The notes under the pieces are model-generated. The model had not been told where the DNA came from. It saw only the letters and a list, made by a program, of their open reading frames with translations, and did not search any database. The position numbers were made by a program, and so were the translations under genes. Source: an uncultured Prochlorococcus sp. (GTDB lineage Bacteria; Cyanobacteriota; Cyanobacteriia; PCC-6307; Cyanobiaceae). Taken from it: DNA of 64,000 nt. The stretch's first letter is position 1, and each line of letters starts with the position of its first letter. Of the stretch, positions 14,292 through 25,182 are shown piece by piece. The stretch lies in the NCBI RefSeq assembly GCF_902536725.1, contig NZ_CACAYO010000001.1:62001-126000 (forward strand), written 5' to 3'.

Positions 14292-14879
14292 ATGATCCCC
14301 TTAGTTTTAGAAGAATCAGGCGGTAGTGAAAGAGTCTTTGATATTTATTCGAGACTATTAAGAGAGAGAATAATCTTTTTAGGAGAACAAGTTACTAGTG
14401 AAACAGCTAATAGAATTGTTGCTCAATTATTGTTTCTTGAAGCAGAGGATCCAGAAAAAGACATTTATATGTACATAAATTCTCCCGGCGGATCTGTTTA
14501 TGATGGATTGGGCATCTTTGACACAATGCAACATGTTAAGCCTGATATTCATACAGTTTGTGTAGGCCTTGCAGCTAGTATGGGTGCATTTTTACTTGCG
14601 GCAGGTACTCAAGGTAAAAGAAGCAGTCTTAGACATTCAAGAATAATGATTCATCAACCACTTGGAGGTGCTAGAGGACAGGCAAGTGACATAAGAATTC
14701 AAGCGGACGAAATTCTGTTTTTAAAAGAGCGACTTAATACTGAATTATCAGAGAGAACCGGAAAAGATTATGACACTATCAAAGAAGATACTGATAGAGA
14801 TTTTTATATGTCCCCAAACGAAGCTGTTGAGTACGGTTTAATTGATATGGTACTAGATAAGAAACCTATTAAGGTCTAG
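14292..14879 (+). CDS. clpP: ATP-dependent Clp protease proteolytic subunit
   Basis: The 195-aa serine protease keeps the full catalytic triad: S96 in ASMGA, H121 in MIHQP and D170 before FYMS, each aligning with E. coli ClpP S97, H122 and D171. The oxyanion and handle regions are intact, so this is an active ClpP rather than a ClpR-type inactive subunit. Cyanobacteria carry several clpP paralogues and I cannot say which number this is. It diverges from psb29 across 35 bases and overlaps the convergent ftsH stop by four bases. Confidence 0.95.
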   Translation: MIPLVLEESGGSERVFDIYSRLLRERIIFLGEQVTSETANRIVAQLLFLEAEDPEKDIYMYINSPGGSVYDGLGIFDTMQHVKPDIHTVCVGLAASMGAFLLAAGTQGKRSSLRHSRIMIHQPLGGARGQASDIRIQADEILFLKERLNTELSERTGKDYDTIKEDTDRDFYMSPNEAVEYGLIDMVLDKKPIKV

Positions 14880-16789
14880 CTTAATAGTTGAGGTGTCCTT
14901 TCTTTCTCAGGGATTTTGGTGAATTTGGAAAGAATATTTACAAATTCTTCACCATCTAATGTTTCTTTTTCAATTAATAGGTCGACTATTTTATCCATAG
15001 CTTCTCTATTTTTATTTACTATATCGTAGGTTTCTTTGTAACAATCCTTGACCATTACTCTTACACTTTCGTCAATTTGTTTAGAGATTGAATCAGAAAC
15101 TTCACTTCTAGTCATTAAATCTCTACCAACAAATACTTCTTGATTACCACTTTCTAAAGCTATCGGACCTAAATTACTCATTCCAAATCTGGTGACCATT
15201 TGGCGGGCCATCGATGCAACTTGTTGAAAATCACCTCCCGCTCCTGTTGTAATCTCACCTTTTCCAAAAACTACATCTTCAGCTGCTCTTCCTCCTAAAG
15301 CGCCCATTATTCTCGCTTTTAGTTGTGCCCTGCTAACTAAGGTTTGTTCGTCGTCTGGTGTAAACCAAGTTAATCCTTTAGCCTGACCTCTTGGAATAAC
15401 TGTCACCTTTTGAACAGGATCATGAGCTTTTACAAGTGAGCCTATGAGAGCATGGCCAACTTCATGATAAGCAATTAATCTCTTGCTTCTACCATCTGTT
15501 AATGGTGAACCTTCCATTCCTGCGACAATCCTATCTACAGAGTCGTCAATTTCTGAAATACTTATAGAGTCTTTTCTCCTTCTTGCGGTTAATATAGCAG
15601 CCTCATTTAGTAAATTTGCTAAATCTGCTCCAGTAAATCCCGGTGTTCTTCTCGCAATGCTTTCAAGTGTTAAATCTTCTTGAAGTTTCTTATTCCTTGC
15701 ATGAACTTCCAATATTGATAGTCTTCCCTTTATATCAGGGGCGTCTACAGTTACCTGTCTATCAAATCTGCCGGGCCTCATTAGAGCTGAGTCTAAAACA
15801 TCCGGCCTGTTTGTGGCTGCAATTATGATAATGCCACTATTACCTTCGAAGCCATCCATTTCAGTAAGTAATTGATTAAGAGTTTGTTCTCTCTCATCAT
15901 TACCACCACCAATACCAGCACCTCTTTGCCTTCCAACAGCATCGATTTCATCAATAAAAATTAAACAAGGACTATTCTCTTTAGCTTTTTTGAAAAGGTC
16001 TCTAACTCTACTAGCACCAACACCGACAAACATTTCAACAAATTCAGAACCCGATAACGAGAAAAATGGTACACCTGCTTCGCCTGCGATTGCTTTTGCT
16101 AAAAGAGTTTTACCCGTACCAGGAGGTCCTACTAATAAAACTCCTTTCGGTATCCTTGCACCTACAGAGGTAAATTTTTCTGGTTTTTTTAGAAAAGTGA
16201 CAACTTCTTGCAAATCCTGTTTAGCTTCATTAACGCCTGCAACATCATCAAAAACAACTCCTGTTTCAGCTTCCATTGCAAATCTTGCCTTTGTTTTCCC
16301 AAATTGCATTGCTTGACCAGGGCCTCCAGGCATACCATTCGATCTCCTAGCTAACAAAATTAAACCTCCAATTAAAATAGCTGGGAAAAGTAAATTACCC
16401 AAAATTCCCAGTGCAGGAGGGGCTGTTTTAACTGGATGAACATCAAAACTAATTCCCTCATTTTTTAAAATGTTTATGAGTTCTGGTGTTAATCCTGGAA
16501 GATCTACACGCAACCTTTGTACTTTATTATCTAAATCCGAATCTATTGTCTCTATAACTGCATTTCTGCCTCCCTCAAAAATATCAACAGACGTAACTCT
16601 TCCCGAATTAATGTAATCTAAGAATCTGCCGTAACTAACTCTTGCTACCGCTGAATTTCTTGGTGCAACAGTAGTTCCATTGGATTTAAGTGAATCAACA
16701 TTGCTGGAAGATAAAAATTGGTAGGAAAGTGCAATTACTAAAAGTATAGGTAGAGCCCATAAAATTAATGTTTTAAATTTCTGATTCAT
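14876..16789 (-). CDS. ftsH: ATP-dependent zinc metalloprotease FtsH
   Basis: From the ATG at 16789 the protein is 637 aa; an upstream TTG at 16807 would add six. Two membrane helices (about 5-25 and 130-147) bracket a lumenal or periplasmic domain. They are followed by an AAA module with Walker A GPPGTGKT (221-228), Walker B IFIDEIDA and [11 protein letters not shown], then the zinc-site HEVGH (442-446). It is full length. FtsH enzymes degrade damaged membrane proteins such as photosystem II D1. I cannot assign which of the cyanobacterial FtsH paralogues this is. Confidence 0.95.
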   Translation of the reverse strand: MNQKFKTLILWALPILLVIALSYQFLSSSNVDSLKSNGTTVAPRNSAVARVSYGRFLDYINSGRVTSVDIFEGGRNAVIETIDSDLDNKVQRLRVDLPGLTPELINILKNEGISFDVHPVKTAPPALGILGNLLFPAILIGGLILLARRSNGMPGGPGQAMQFGKTKARFAMEAETGVVFDDVAGVNEAKQDLQEVVTFLKKPEKFTSVGARIPKGVLLVGPPGTGKTLLAKAIAGEAGVPFFSLSGSEFVEMFVGVGASRVRDLFKKAKENSPCLIFIDEIDAVGRQRGAGIGGGNDEREQTLNQLLTEMDGFEGNSGIIIIAATNRPDVLDSALMRPGRFDRQVTVDAPDIKGRLSILEVHARNKKLQEDLTLESIARRTPGFTGADLANLLNEAAILTARRRKDSISISEIDDSVDRIVAGMEGSPLTDGRSKRLIAYHEVGHALIGSLVKAHDPVQKVTVIPRGQAKGLTWFTPDDEQTLVSRAQLKARIMGALGGRAAEDVVFGKGEITTGAGGDFQQVASMARQMVTRFGMSNLGPIALESGNQEVFVGRDLMTRSEVSDSISKQIDESVRVMVKDCYKETYDIVNKNREAMDKIVDLLIEKETLDGEEFVNILSKFTKIPEKERTPQLLS

Positions 16790-16865
16790 TAATTTGTTGA
16801 AAGTCAATCCTAGGATTCTAGAATGAATCAGAGCATTTCGTTGATATTTTCTCTAACTTTATGCT

Positions 16866-16871
16866 TATACT
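16866..16871 (+). promoter_or_regulatory. candidate -10 element (TATACT) for sipA
   Basis: TATACT lies 25 bases upstream of the sipA ATG at 16897, placing the start near 16878 and a leader of about 19 bases. A 10-bp palindrome (ATTCTAGAAT, 16815-16824) lies further upstream. Confidence 0.4.
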
Positions 16872-16896
16872 ACATTTGTATGTATCCAATCTGTAA

Positions 16897-17106
16897 ATGA
16901 AATTTGAGATCAAGGATAAGGTTAAATTGATTGCGCCAGTCTCTTACTTGAAGACTTCAGATAATATGCCGATGTTAAGACCTCCTGATCTAGTCGCCAT
17001 TGATGAAATAGGAGAAATTCTATCAATCAAATCTCCTGATACTGTTGAAGTGAAGTTTAGAAGAGGTTCGTTTTTGATCGATATTGATAAGATTGAGAAA
17101 AACTAA
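16897..17106 (+). CDS. sipA: SipA-like regulatory protein (DUF3148)
   Basis: The 69-aa product has the family's KTSDNMPMLRPPDLV stretch (residues 19-33), a GEIL turn and VEVKFRRGSFLID near the end, the conserved pattern of the small SH3-like cyanobacterial protein SipA. SipA binds the sensor kinase NblS and modulates its stress and light signalling in Synechococcus. No other NblS-pathway gene is visible nearby. It converges on the M16 peptidase gene with one base between the stops. Confidence 0.8.
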   Translation: MKFEIKDKVKLIAPVSYLKTSDNMPMLRPPDLVAIDEIGEILSIKSPDTVEVKFRRGSFLIDIDKIEKN

Positions 17107-17107
17107 C

Positions 17108-18322
17108 TCAAAAGTTCTGCTTCCACCTTTTAGATATTTCTAAACATATTTCTTTATTGCCAGAAATACTAAGAAAAGGTTTTGAGAAATACTTATTAGT
17201 TAATTTAAGAATATCTAATGAAGAAATTTTATCTATTTTAGAATTTAAATCATACTCAGAAATTGAGTTAATACCATAACTAATTAATTGTATCTTTCTC
17301 TGTAAAATTTCATCTATTGTTTGATTTCCCAATAGAAAAGAACCTTTTAGTTTTTCTTTAGCCAATAATATTTCAGTATCAATCAAAGGATTTAAGAGTA
17401 AATCTTTCCATAAAGTTGATAAAAGTTCAAAAGCAAAAAGGGCTTTTTTATTTGAAACTGACAAATAAACTAAAAATGGAGTATTCCCGCTCCTAACTGG
17501 AAAATAAACACCTAAATCGTAAGTGATTCCATTTTTTTCCCTAAAAAGTTTAAATAAAGCAGCACTCATTCCATAAGATAAATATGACTCTAAAACCTTA
17601 AGAGGCAAATATTCATTACTTCTTCGCGAACAAGTTTGGTTGCCAACCATTATTATTGTTTGATTTGAATTATTGTTACTGAAATCAAATCTACTCTCAG
17701 CAGTTAAATTATGATTTATACATCCTGATTTTTCTTTTAGGATATTTTTTTTTAATGTTCCAAAATTTCTTCCATTTATTTCGTGATTATTTGAAATTAA
17801 ATACTTTTCTCTATTTTTAAAATTTTTAAACTCGAGTAAAACATCTTCATAGGTAATCTTTGAGATATCGTTTGCATTGCCAATAGTGTTAAAAGCATAA
17901 GGATGATTTGTGTAAACTATTTTTTTCCATTTTTCAAAACAGATATTGAATGGATTCTCTTTATCTTTCTTAATGTAATCAGTAGAAGATTTTTTTACTT
18001 TTTTAAATTCTGTTTCTGAGAGTGTTGGCTTATTAATTATTAAATCTAATAAGGGGAATAACTTACTGAAATGTTCATTTAGGGATTTAAGGCTTATTGA
18101 AATACCATCTTCAAATATTTCTTGATTTAATTCTGCTCCATAAGACTCAATATACTCCGAGAGAGTGTAATTATTAAAACCTTCACATCCTCTTGTGAGT
18201 AATGAACATAGGATCTTGTTTATCCCTTTTTTGCCAGTACTATCCATATCACTCCCCCCTTTAATCCAAATTGAGGCAGTTGTAAAATTTCTTCTTTTAT
18301 TTAAAAAATATCTTTTTAACAT
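17108..18322 (-). CDS. M16-family peptidase-like protein, inactive subunit
   Basis: The 404-aa product has the two-lobe layout of M16 peptidases but lacks the HxxEH zinc motif at the position where its partner has it; the N-terminus reads KKGINKILCSLLTRG there. This matches the non-catalytic half of heterodimeric M16 processing peptidases. A later segment (about 240-260, PLKVLESYLSYGMSAALFKL) is the conserved C-terminal-domain region. The ATG overlaps the catalytic subunit's stop by seven bases, so the two should be made together. Confidence 0.85.
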   Translation of the reverse strand: MLKRYFLNKRRNFTTASIWIKGGSDMDSTGKKGINKILCSLLTRGCEGFNNYTLSEYIESYGAELNQEIFEDGISISLKSLNEHFSKLFPLLDLIINKPTLSETEFKKVKKSSTDYIKKDKENPFNICFEKWKKIVYTNHPYAFNTIGNANDISKITYEDVLLEFKNFKNREKYLISNNHEINGRNFGTLKKNILKEKSGCINHNLTAESRFDFSNNNSNQTIIMVGNQTCSRRSNEYLPLKVLESYLSYGMSAALFKLFREKNGITYDLGVYFPVRSGNTPFLVYLSVSNKKALFAFELLSTLWKDLLLNPLIDTEILLAKEKLKGSFLLGNQTIDEILQRKIQLISYGINSISEYDLNSKIDKISSLDILKLTNKYFSKPFLSISGNKEICLEISKRWKQNF

Positions 18323-19566
18323 TTACTAGGTGATGCGACTAAAGTAAATTTCTCTCCACGGATATATTCTGTAATCTCTTTGAAGTTATCCAAGTTATTC
18401 CAATACTTTAAATGTCTCTCTAAATTATTGATTGGAGATTTTCTACCCCAAAGAAGTTCATTTCCAAAGAATGAAGAGAGTTGTGTAGATGTCTCTAAAT
18501 TAAAGATATAATTACTTTTCACAATATTTATTGCTTTTTTTATTTCATCCAAAGTCAATGCTTTAGCATTTGAGATCTCATCTATTATTTTATTAATTTG
18601 CTCTTCAACCAAATAAATATCTTTGGACTCACAACTTGCTTCCATTATAAATAATCCTCCTAATTCTCCAGCATTTACATCTACATATACCGATTCAACA
18701 AGATTACTATCTTCTTTTAAAGTTTTTACTAATCTGCTGTTTCTTCCAACAGAAAGTATAGATGCTAATATCTCTAAACCAATAATATTTTTTTGATCAT
18801 TTAGGTTTGGGATAAACCAAGCCATAAATATTCTTGAAAACTCTAAATTATCAAGCTTAACTGACTCTCTACTATTCCTAATTTTTAAAGCAGGTTTATT
18901 TTTTAGATTTATTAAATTTGGACTTTCTTTTATGCCAGATAGATCACTTTTTTCAAAAATTCCATAAATTTCTTCTGAGAGATTCCCCGCAATTGCAATA
19001 CAAATTTTTTCGGTAGTGTAATGTTTTCTATGAAATTTCACAAGGTCATTTATCTCCAAGTTTTTAATACTAAGTTCAGTTCCCAGAATCGAATTGGCAT
19101 AATTCGGAGTTAACCAAACCCTTTTCAAAAAATAATTATATAGTCTCTCTTCAGGCTGATCATTTTGTTGTTTTATTTCATCAATAACTACACCTTTTTC
19201 TTTTATAAATTCATCAGGATTAAAATCTGGAGCAACGACAATATTTGTCAAAAGAGCAAGTGATTCTTTAAAGTTATTGGGTGGAACTAAGACATGGTAA
19301 TGTACATCATCATAACCAGTTGAAGCGTTACTTACTCCGCCTAGTGATTCAATTTTATGGTCAAATTCACCTGGCATTATTTTGTTAGATCCTTTAAAAA
19401 TCATATGTTCTAGAAAATGAGCAGTGCCATTTTTATCAACATCCTCAAATGAAGAACCTGCTTTGCACCAAATATCAATGCTTATAAGCGGCAATTCTTT
19501 ATTGTCCACAAACACACATCTAGTTTTGCTTGAATGGGTGTAGTAGTTAACATCTCCTACTTTCAT
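18316..19566 (-). CDS. M16-family zinc peptidase, catalytic subunit
   Basis: The 416-aa protein carries the HFLEH motif (H50, E53, H54) and a distal zinc ligand E130 in VIDEI, the full M16B catalytic site. It starts with ATG at 19566. The family includes mitochondrial processing peptidase and bacterial Zn proteases that degrade or process peptides. Cyanobacterial pairs like this one are usually soluble heterodimers, and the substrate is unknown. Its stop overlaps the start of the inactive partner by seven bases. Confidence 0.92.
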   Translation of the reverse strand: MKVGDVNYYTHSSKTRCVFVDNKELPLISIDIWCKAGSSFEDVDKNGTAHFLEHMIFKGSNKIMPGEFDHKIESLGGVSNASTGYDDVHYHVLVPPNNFKESLALLTNIVVAPDFNPDEFIKEKGVVIDEIKQQNDQPEERLYNYFLKRVWLTPNYANSILGTELSIKNLEINDLVKFHRKHYTTEKICIAIAGNLSEEIYGIFEKSDLSGIKESPNLINLKNKPALKIRNSRESVKLDNLEFSRIFMAWFIPNLNDQKNIIGLEILASILSVGRNSRLVKTLKEDSNLVESVYVDVNAGELGGLFIMEASCESKDIYLVEEQINKIIDEISNAKALTLDEIKKAINIVKSNYIFNLETSTQLSSFFGNELLWGRKSPINNLERHLKYWNNLDNFKEITEYIRGEKFTLVASPSKC

Positions 19567-19583
19567 TTCGTTTCTCTCTTTAA

Positions 19584-20332
<749 letters not shown>

Positions 20333-20333
<1 letters not shown>

Positions 20334-21247
20334 TGAAATTAAAAATATTAAAAAATTTATTTATTTATTTTTTATTATTTACACCAATATCTCTTGGTGT
20401 TATTTCCTGTTCTGGAAATAATAAATCTAGTTCAAAATTTAAAGAGGAAATAACTTCAGATTTCATACCTCCTATTACAGCTGTTGCCGCACTTGGTCAA
20501 CTTTCTCCTTCGGGAGAGATTAGACAATTGGCAGCTCCAATAAGTCAGTTTGGCTCTTCCCCCCGAATTGTCGAAATTTTAGTAAATGAAGGGGATTTTG
20601 TAAAAAAAGGTGATATTCTCGCAATCTTTGAAAATAGAGAAAAATTAATCTCTGATCTTGAAAGAAACGAAAATCTAATTAATACTATTAACGAAGAAAT
20701 TATCCTAAAGAAAGATCAAATTCAAAGGTATGAGTTGGCTTTGAACAAAGATGTATATTCTTTTGTAGAGTTTTCACAGAGAAAAGATGAATTACTAAAA
20801 TTGCAAAAACAGAAAATAAACCTTATCGGAGATCAAAAAAACATCAAGATAGATCTATTTAATTCAAAACTAAGGAGTCCAATCGATGGTTTTATCCTTG
20901 GAATAAACACGAGAGTTGGTGAAAGGCCCCAAAATGAAGGGATTTTGGATATTGGTTCTAGTCAAAAAATGGAAGCTTTGATAGAGGTTTATGAATCTGA
21001 TATCGATAGGGTCTTTATCTCTCAGAATGTTGAATTGAGAAGTGAGAATGGAGGTTTCCAAAAAAATCTTAAGGGAAAGGTGATTAGGATTAGTCCTCAG
21101 GTAAAACAAAGAAAAGTTCTATCGACTGATCCAACGGGGGATGCTGATTCACGAATTATCGAGGTACTAGTAAAACTAGATCAAGATTCTATAGATATCG
21201 TTAAAAACTATGCAGGAATGAAAGTGATTGCGAAATTTATTCCCTAA
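20333..21247 (+). CDS. devB: DevB-type membrane fusion protein of an ABC exporter
   Basis: The 304-aa product starts with a hydrophobic segment and a lipobox-like ISC (C26), then barrel-sandwich halves (PISQFGSSPRIVEILVNEGD and SKLRSPIDGFILGINTRVGE) around a coiled coil (about 100-165), as in HlyD/DevB adaptor proteins. It should bridge the inner membrane to the envelope. The stop and the next ATG overlap by one base (TAATGA), so it is in an operon with devC and devA and, unusually, pcyA upstream. The exported substrate is unknown. Confidence 0.88.
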
Positions 21248-22419
21248 TGAGTTTTTCTTTTTTAAAATTTAGAAAAATACCATTAGCTTGGTTGTTATTA
21301 ACTAGGCAACCATTAAGGTTAGCAGTTGCCATAGCTGGAATCAGCTTTGCAGGGATTTTAATGTTCATGCAATTAGGTTTTAGAGATGGTTTATTTGACA
21401 CGAGCGTAACTATTCACAAACTTCTAGATGCCGATCTTGTTTTGATAAGTCCCAGATCAAAAAGTTCTATAAGCATGAGTGGATTCCCAAAAAGAAGATT
21501 AATTCAAACTCTCGCAGTAGAGGATGTTGAAAAAACTGCTCCCGTTAATCTAAATTATTTACTTTGGAGAAATCCCGAAAATCTTAAAACTAGATCAATA
21601 CTTGCATTAGGTTTTAATCCCTCCGATTCACTTCTTTTAGATGAGGGATTCTCAACGAAAGCTTATAAATTGAGAAATCCATCAAGAGTTCTTTTTGACA
21701 AACTATCTAGACCTGAATTTGGACCGATTGAAGAATGGTTCTTATCTGAAAAAAAAGTTGAGACTGAGGTAGCTGGTAAAAGAGTAATTGTTGAGGGCCT
21801 TGTGGAGTTGGGACCATCTTTTGGCGCAGATGGTAATTTGATAACTAGTCGAGAAACCTTCTTAAGACTTTTTCCTGCGAATCCTCCTGGTAGTATAGAA
21901 ATTGGTTTGGTAAAGCTAAAAAAAGGATCTGATCCTGAATTGATTTCAAGGATATTAAATAACTCACTCCCAAATGATGTTAGGGTTCTTACAAAAAATC
22001 AATTTATAGAATTTGAGAAGAATTATTGGAAAAATAGTACTGCAATAGGTTTTATATTTAGTTTGGGAGCATTGATGGGTTTCGTCGTAGGGTGTGTGGT
22101 TGTTTATCAAATTCTTTATAGTGACGTTACTGATCACCTCCCAGAGTACGCCACCTTATTGGCAATGGGGTATAGACTTAAGTCCCTTTTCTTTGTTGTA
22201 GCTAGAGAGGGTTTTTTGTTGGCATTGTTTGGTTATTTACCTGCTTATTTCTCTGGTCAAATACTTTATTCAGTTATAAGAAGTTCTACTAAACTCCCGA
22301 TAATAATGGACGCAGACAAAACTATTTTAATTTTCGTATTAGTTTTAGTTATGTGTATGGGGTCCGCCGCTGTTGCGATGCGTAAATTAGTTGACGCTGA
22401 TCCTGCCGAAATTTTTTAA
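21247..22419 (+). CDS. devC: DevC-type ABC exporter permease
   Basis: The 390-aa protein has one N-terminal membrane helix (about 23-45, LRLAVAIAGISFAGILMFMQ), a large extracytoplasmic domain, and three C-terminal helices around 265-375. This is the MacB/FtsX-like topology of DevC permeases. It begins one base inside the devB stop and ends 13 bases before devA. In heterocyst formers DevBCA exports glycolipids. A unicellular picocyanobacterium must use it for some other lipid-like compound or for efflux. Confidence 0.92.
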   Translation: MSFSFLKFRKIPLAWLLLTRQPLRLAVAIAGISFAGILMFMQLGFRDGLFDTSVTIHKLLDADLVLISPRSKSSISMSGFPKRRLIQTLAVEDVEKTAPVNLNYLLWRNPENLKTRSILALGFNPSDSLLLDEGFSTKAYKLRNPSRVLFDKLSRPEFGPIEEWFLSEKKVETEVAGKRVIVEGLVELGPSFGADGNLITSRETFLRLFPANPPGSIEIGLVKLKKGSDPELISRILNNSLPNDVRVLTKNQFIEFEKNYWKNSTAIGFIFSLGALMGFVVGCVVVYQILYSDVTDHLPEYATLLAMGYRLKSLFFVVAREGFLLALFGYLPAYFSGQILYSVIRSSTKLPIIMDADKTILIFVLVLVMCMGSAAVAMRKLVDADPAEIF

Positions 22420-22432
22420 TAATTGAAGATAA

Positions 22433-23161
22433 ATGGTTAAAACTAATACATCAAAAAATAATGTTAAAAACCTTAAAACAGTCTCAATAAATAATTTGAG
22501 TCACTTTTATGGAAAAAATGAGAATAAAAAACAAGTTCTTAATGACGTTAATTTAAATATTGATAAGGGAGAGTTGGTTCTTTTGAAAGGACCTTCTGGA
22601 TGTGGTAAAACGACTCTTTTAACTTTAATTGGTGCCTTGAGAACCTGTCAAAGTGGAGATATAACTGTATTAAATAATCAGTTAAATGGAGCATCAAGGA
22701 AAACTCGTCAAATTCTTAGAAGAAGTATTGGAATGATTTTTCAAGGTCACAATCTTCTGAGATGTTTAACAGCAGAACAAAATGTCCAGATGGGCGCCGA
22801 TTTAATAAAAGGTTTAACATATTTGCAAAGACGTGAAATAGCAAGGAATTGGTTGTCAGCAGTTGGATTAGAAGAACATCATAAAAAGTTGCCAAATGAC
22901 TTATCTGGTGGTCAGAAACAGAGAGTAGCGATTGCTCGAGCTTTATCTGCTAATCCAAAACTTTTGTTAGCTGATGAGCCTACTTCTGCTTTAGATAGTG
23001 TCACAGGAAGAGAAATAGTAACCCTTTTAAGGAAACTAGCAAAAGAGCAAAATTGTTCTGTACTTATGGTGACGCATGATCCAAGAATTTCTGATATGGC
23101 TGATAGGATATTAAATATGGAAGATGGTAAAATATATAGTGCTCATAGTGAGCTAATATAA
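22433..23161 (+). CDS. devA: DevA-type ABC exporter ATP-binding protein
   Basis: The 242-aa ATPase has Walker A GPSGCGKTT, the Q-loop FQGHNLL, signature LSGGQKQRVAIARAL and Walker B LLLADEPTSALDS, so it should be catalytically competent. It belongs to the DevA/MacB branch of ABC proteins that pair with DevC permeases. ATG start. It is the last gene of the pcyA-devB-devC-devA run and is followed by a short basic gene after 19 bases. Confidence 0.93.
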   Translation: MVKTNTSKNNVKNLKTVSINNLSHFYGKNENKKQVLNDVNLNIDKGELVLLKGPSGCGKTTLLTLIGALRTCQSGDITVLNNQLNGASRKTRQILRRSIGMIFQGHNLLRCLTAEQNVQMGADLIKGLTYLQRREIARNWLSAVGLEEHHKKLPNDLSGGQKQRVAIARALSANPKLLLADEPTSALDSVTGREIVTLLRKLAKEQNCSVLMVTHDPRISDMADRILNMEDGKIYSAHSELI

Positions 23162-23180
23162 TTAAATAGTTAAAAATTTT

Positions 23181-23330
23181 ATGTCTAAGAGAAGGAATCT
23201 AAAAAAAGAAAAGCAGGAACGTAATAGAGCCTATGCTAGAAAATTCAAAAAAAGGAAATTAAGAACTGATGGAAGACCTGATGGTGGAAACGTTACAGGC
23301 ACAGCAAATAATGGCGGTGCAGCTGATTAG
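23181..23330 (+). CDS. small basic hypothetical protein, 49 aa
   Basis: The ATG frame encodes 49 aa, beginning MSKRRNLKKEKQERNRAYAR and ending GGNVTGTANNGGAAD. The first half is extremely basic and probably binds nucleic acid; the second half is glycine- and asparagine-rich and flexible. It lies 19 bases after devA on the same strand. It resembles the small basic proteins often annotated as conserved hypotheticals in picocyanobacteria. No domain is recognised. Confidence 0.65.
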   Translation: MSKRRNLKKEKQERNRAYARKFKKRKLRTDGRPDGGNVTGTANNGGAAD

Positions 23331-23391
23331 GGAATATCTTTTATTTCTATCTTTTGGAGTTTAATAGATCATGCATATTTAAGACATAATC

Positions 23392-24303
23392 ATGAATGTA
23401 AGTATTGTTATACCGACTTACAATAGATTACCTATATTAGAGAAATGTCTTTTTGCGCTTGAGAATCAAAAATTAAATACAAATATCAGTAATTATGAAG
23501 TAATAGTAGTTGATGATGGATCAACAGATGGGACAACCTCATGGATAAAAAAAAACAAAGCTAATCTCCCACACGTTGTTCTATTTCAGCAAGAACATGG
23601 TGGGCCTGCACTTGGAAGAAATCTGGGAGTAATTAAATCAAAATATGAAATTATTATATTCATTGATAGTGATCTTATTGTTTTAGACAATTTTATAAAT
23701 TGCCACGTAGAAAAATTACTTGCCTATTGGAGAAAAAATGATAAAAAATGTTTTACCTATGGCTCGGTAGTCAATACATCTAATTTTCTAAATCCTCAGA
23801 GTGAAAAATATAAAATAATGGACACTTCTTTTGCATACTTTGCTACTGGGAATGTAGCGATATCAAAAGAATTGATCTTAAGTGTGGGATTATTTGATAC
23901 TTCTTTTAGTCTCTACGGTTGGGAGGATTTAGAACTTGGAGAAAGATTAAAAAAAATTGGGACTAAATTAATTAAATGCCCAAATGCGGTAGGTTTTCAT
24001 TGGCATCCGCCATTTAATTGCGAACAAATAGATTCATTAATAGCTCAAGAAAAAGAGAGAGCAAAAATGGCTTTAGTGTTTTACAAGAAACACCCAAATT
24101 TAAGGGTTAGATTTATGATTCAATTTACTCCTCTCCATAATTTACTCTGGCAAACTCTTTGCTTGGGAGGACTAATTAGTGTTAATAGAATCCTTCCTTT
24201 ATTAAAATTCCTAGTAAATATAAGAAGAAATAGACTTGCACTTGAGATACTTAGGATCCCTCTAAATATGATGTACATTAAAGAGTTAACCAAATCAAGA
24301 TAA
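23392..24303 (+). CDS. family 2 glycosyltransferase
   Basis: The 303-aa protein has the GT-A fold landmarks of family 2: VVIPTYNR-like start (SIVIPTYNRLPILEKCL), VDDGSTDGT near residues 42-50, and the metal-binding DSD (IFIDSDL). A later GWEDLELGERL motif is typical of GT2 acceptor domains. It probably transfers a sugar to lipid, polysaccharide or protein. No other sugar-pathway gene is adjacent, so the acceptor cannot be inferred. ATG start; no predicted signal or membrane segment at the N-terminus. Confidence 0.85.
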   Translation: MNVSIVIPTYNRLPILEKCLFALENQKLNTNISNYEVIVVDDGSTDGTTSWIKKNKANLPHVVLFQQEHGGPALGRNLGVIKSKYEIIIFIDSDLIVLDNFINCHVEKLLAYWRKNDKKCFTYGSVVNTSNFLNPQSEKYKIMDTSFAYFATGNVAISKELILSVGLFDTSFSLYGWEDLELGERLKKIGTKLIKCPNAVGFHWHPPFNCEQIDSLIAQEKERAKMALVFYKKHPNLRVRFMIQFTPLHNLLWQTLCLGGLISVNRILPLLKFLVNIRRNRLALEILRIPLNMMYIKELTKSR

Positions 24304-24331
24304 AAAACTTTTAGAAATACACATCACTTGC

Positions 24332-24337
24332 TAAAAT
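24332..24337 (+). promoter_or_regulatory. candidate -10 element (TAAAAT) for rpsB-tsf
   Basis: TAAAAT matches the -10 consensus at five of six positions and lies 25 bases before the first leader helix. Start near 24344 would give a leader of about 90 bases containing both interleaved helices. Confidence 0.4.
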
Positions 24338-24356
24338 ATTCCAAGTAAATTTCACA

Positions 24357-24430
24357 CATCTGACAGTTTCGGGTGAATTATTAATATTAATTCCCCGTCA
24401 GATGGAGGCTAACCCGAAACCCTTTTTTTA
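24357..24430 (+). promoter_or_regulatory. structured rpsB leader: interleaved helices plus T-run
   Basis: Two perfect inverted pairs interleave in the order a-b-a'-b'. CATCTGAC (24357-24364) matches GTCAGATG (24397-24404), and GTTTCGGGT (24366-24374) matches ACCCGAAAC (24412-24420). Both together require a pseudoknot; separately they are mutually exclusive hairpins. The b:b' helix is followed by CC and seven T, which resembles an intrinsic terminator ending three bases before the rpsB ATG. Autoregulated rpsB leaders with conserved structure are known in enterobacteria (t44 RNA). A feedback or attenuation role here is inference. Confidence 0.6.
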
Positions 24431-24433
24431 ATT

Positions 24434-25138
24434 ATGGCTGTTGTATCACTATCAGAAATGATGGAAGCTGGTGCTCATTTTGGGCATCAAACTAGACGTT
24501 GGAATCCCAAGATGTCTAAGTATATATATTGCGCGAGAAATGGAGTTCATATTATTGATCTCGTCAAAACAGCATTGTGTATGAACAATGCATATAAATG
24601 GACGCGAAACGCTGCAAAAAGTGGTAAACGCTTCCTATTTGTCGGCACAAAAAAACAAGCATCAGATGTAGTAGCTCAGGAAGCTACACGCTGTGGAGCT
24701 GCATATGTAAATCAAAGATGGCTTGGAGGGATGTTGACTAATTGGACAACAATGAAAGCTAGGATTGAAAGATTAAAGGATCTAGAAAGAATGGAAAGTA
24801 GTGGTTCAATAGCAATGAGGCCTAAAAAAGAAGCTGCAGTATTAAGAAGAGAACTTGAAAGATTACAAAAATACTTAGGTGGACTTAAGGGTATGAGAAG
24901 ATTACCAGATGTAGTTGTATTGGTTGATCAGAGAAGAGAATCTAATGCAGTATTAGAAGCTAGAAAATTAGATATCTCACTTGTATCAATGTTGGATACA
25001 AATTGCGATCCAGATTTGTGTGAAGTTCCAATTCCTTGTAACGATGATGCCGTTAGATCTGTGCAACTTATTTTAGGAAGACTTGCAGATGCCATAAATG
25101 AGGGCAGAAAGGGCTCTAATGCCGAAAGGAAAAATTAA
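24434..25138 (+). CDS. rpsB: 30S ribosomal protein S2
   Basis: The 234-aa product begins [20 protein letters not shown] and has the S2 hallmarks [10 protein letters not shown] and WLGGMLTNW, with [11 protein letters not shown] in the second half. It is a component of the 30S subunit, and its usual length fits. It is the first gene of rpsB-tsf, the standard bacterial order. A structured leader of about 90 bases lies directly upstream, so expression may be controlled by the S2 protein itself. Confidence 0.98.
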   Translation: MAVVSLSEMMEAGAHFGHQTRRWNPKMSKYIYCARNGVHIIDLVKTALCMNNAYKWTRNAAKSGKRFLFVGTKKQASDVVAQEATRCGAAYVNQRWLGGMLTNWTTMKARIERLKDLERMESSGSIAMRPKKEAAVLRRELERLQKYLGGLKGMRRLPDVVVLVDQRRESNAVLEARKLDISLVSMLDTNCDPDLCEVPIPCNDDAVRSVQLILGRLADAINEGRKGSNAERKN

Positions 25139-25182
25139 ATTCTAATTTAAAACTTACTATTCACTATTTTTAATTACTTCAA

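Noticed and set aside
14876..16807. Longer FtsH form starting TTG at 16807
   Set aside because: The ATG at 16789 begins a standard FtsH N-terminus directly at the first membrane helix; the six extra residues add nothing recognisable.
24301..24343. Small ORF or extra gene before rpsB
   Set aside because: The gap after the glycosyltransferase stop contains only the candidate promoter and the structured leader; no ATG frame of useful length is present.
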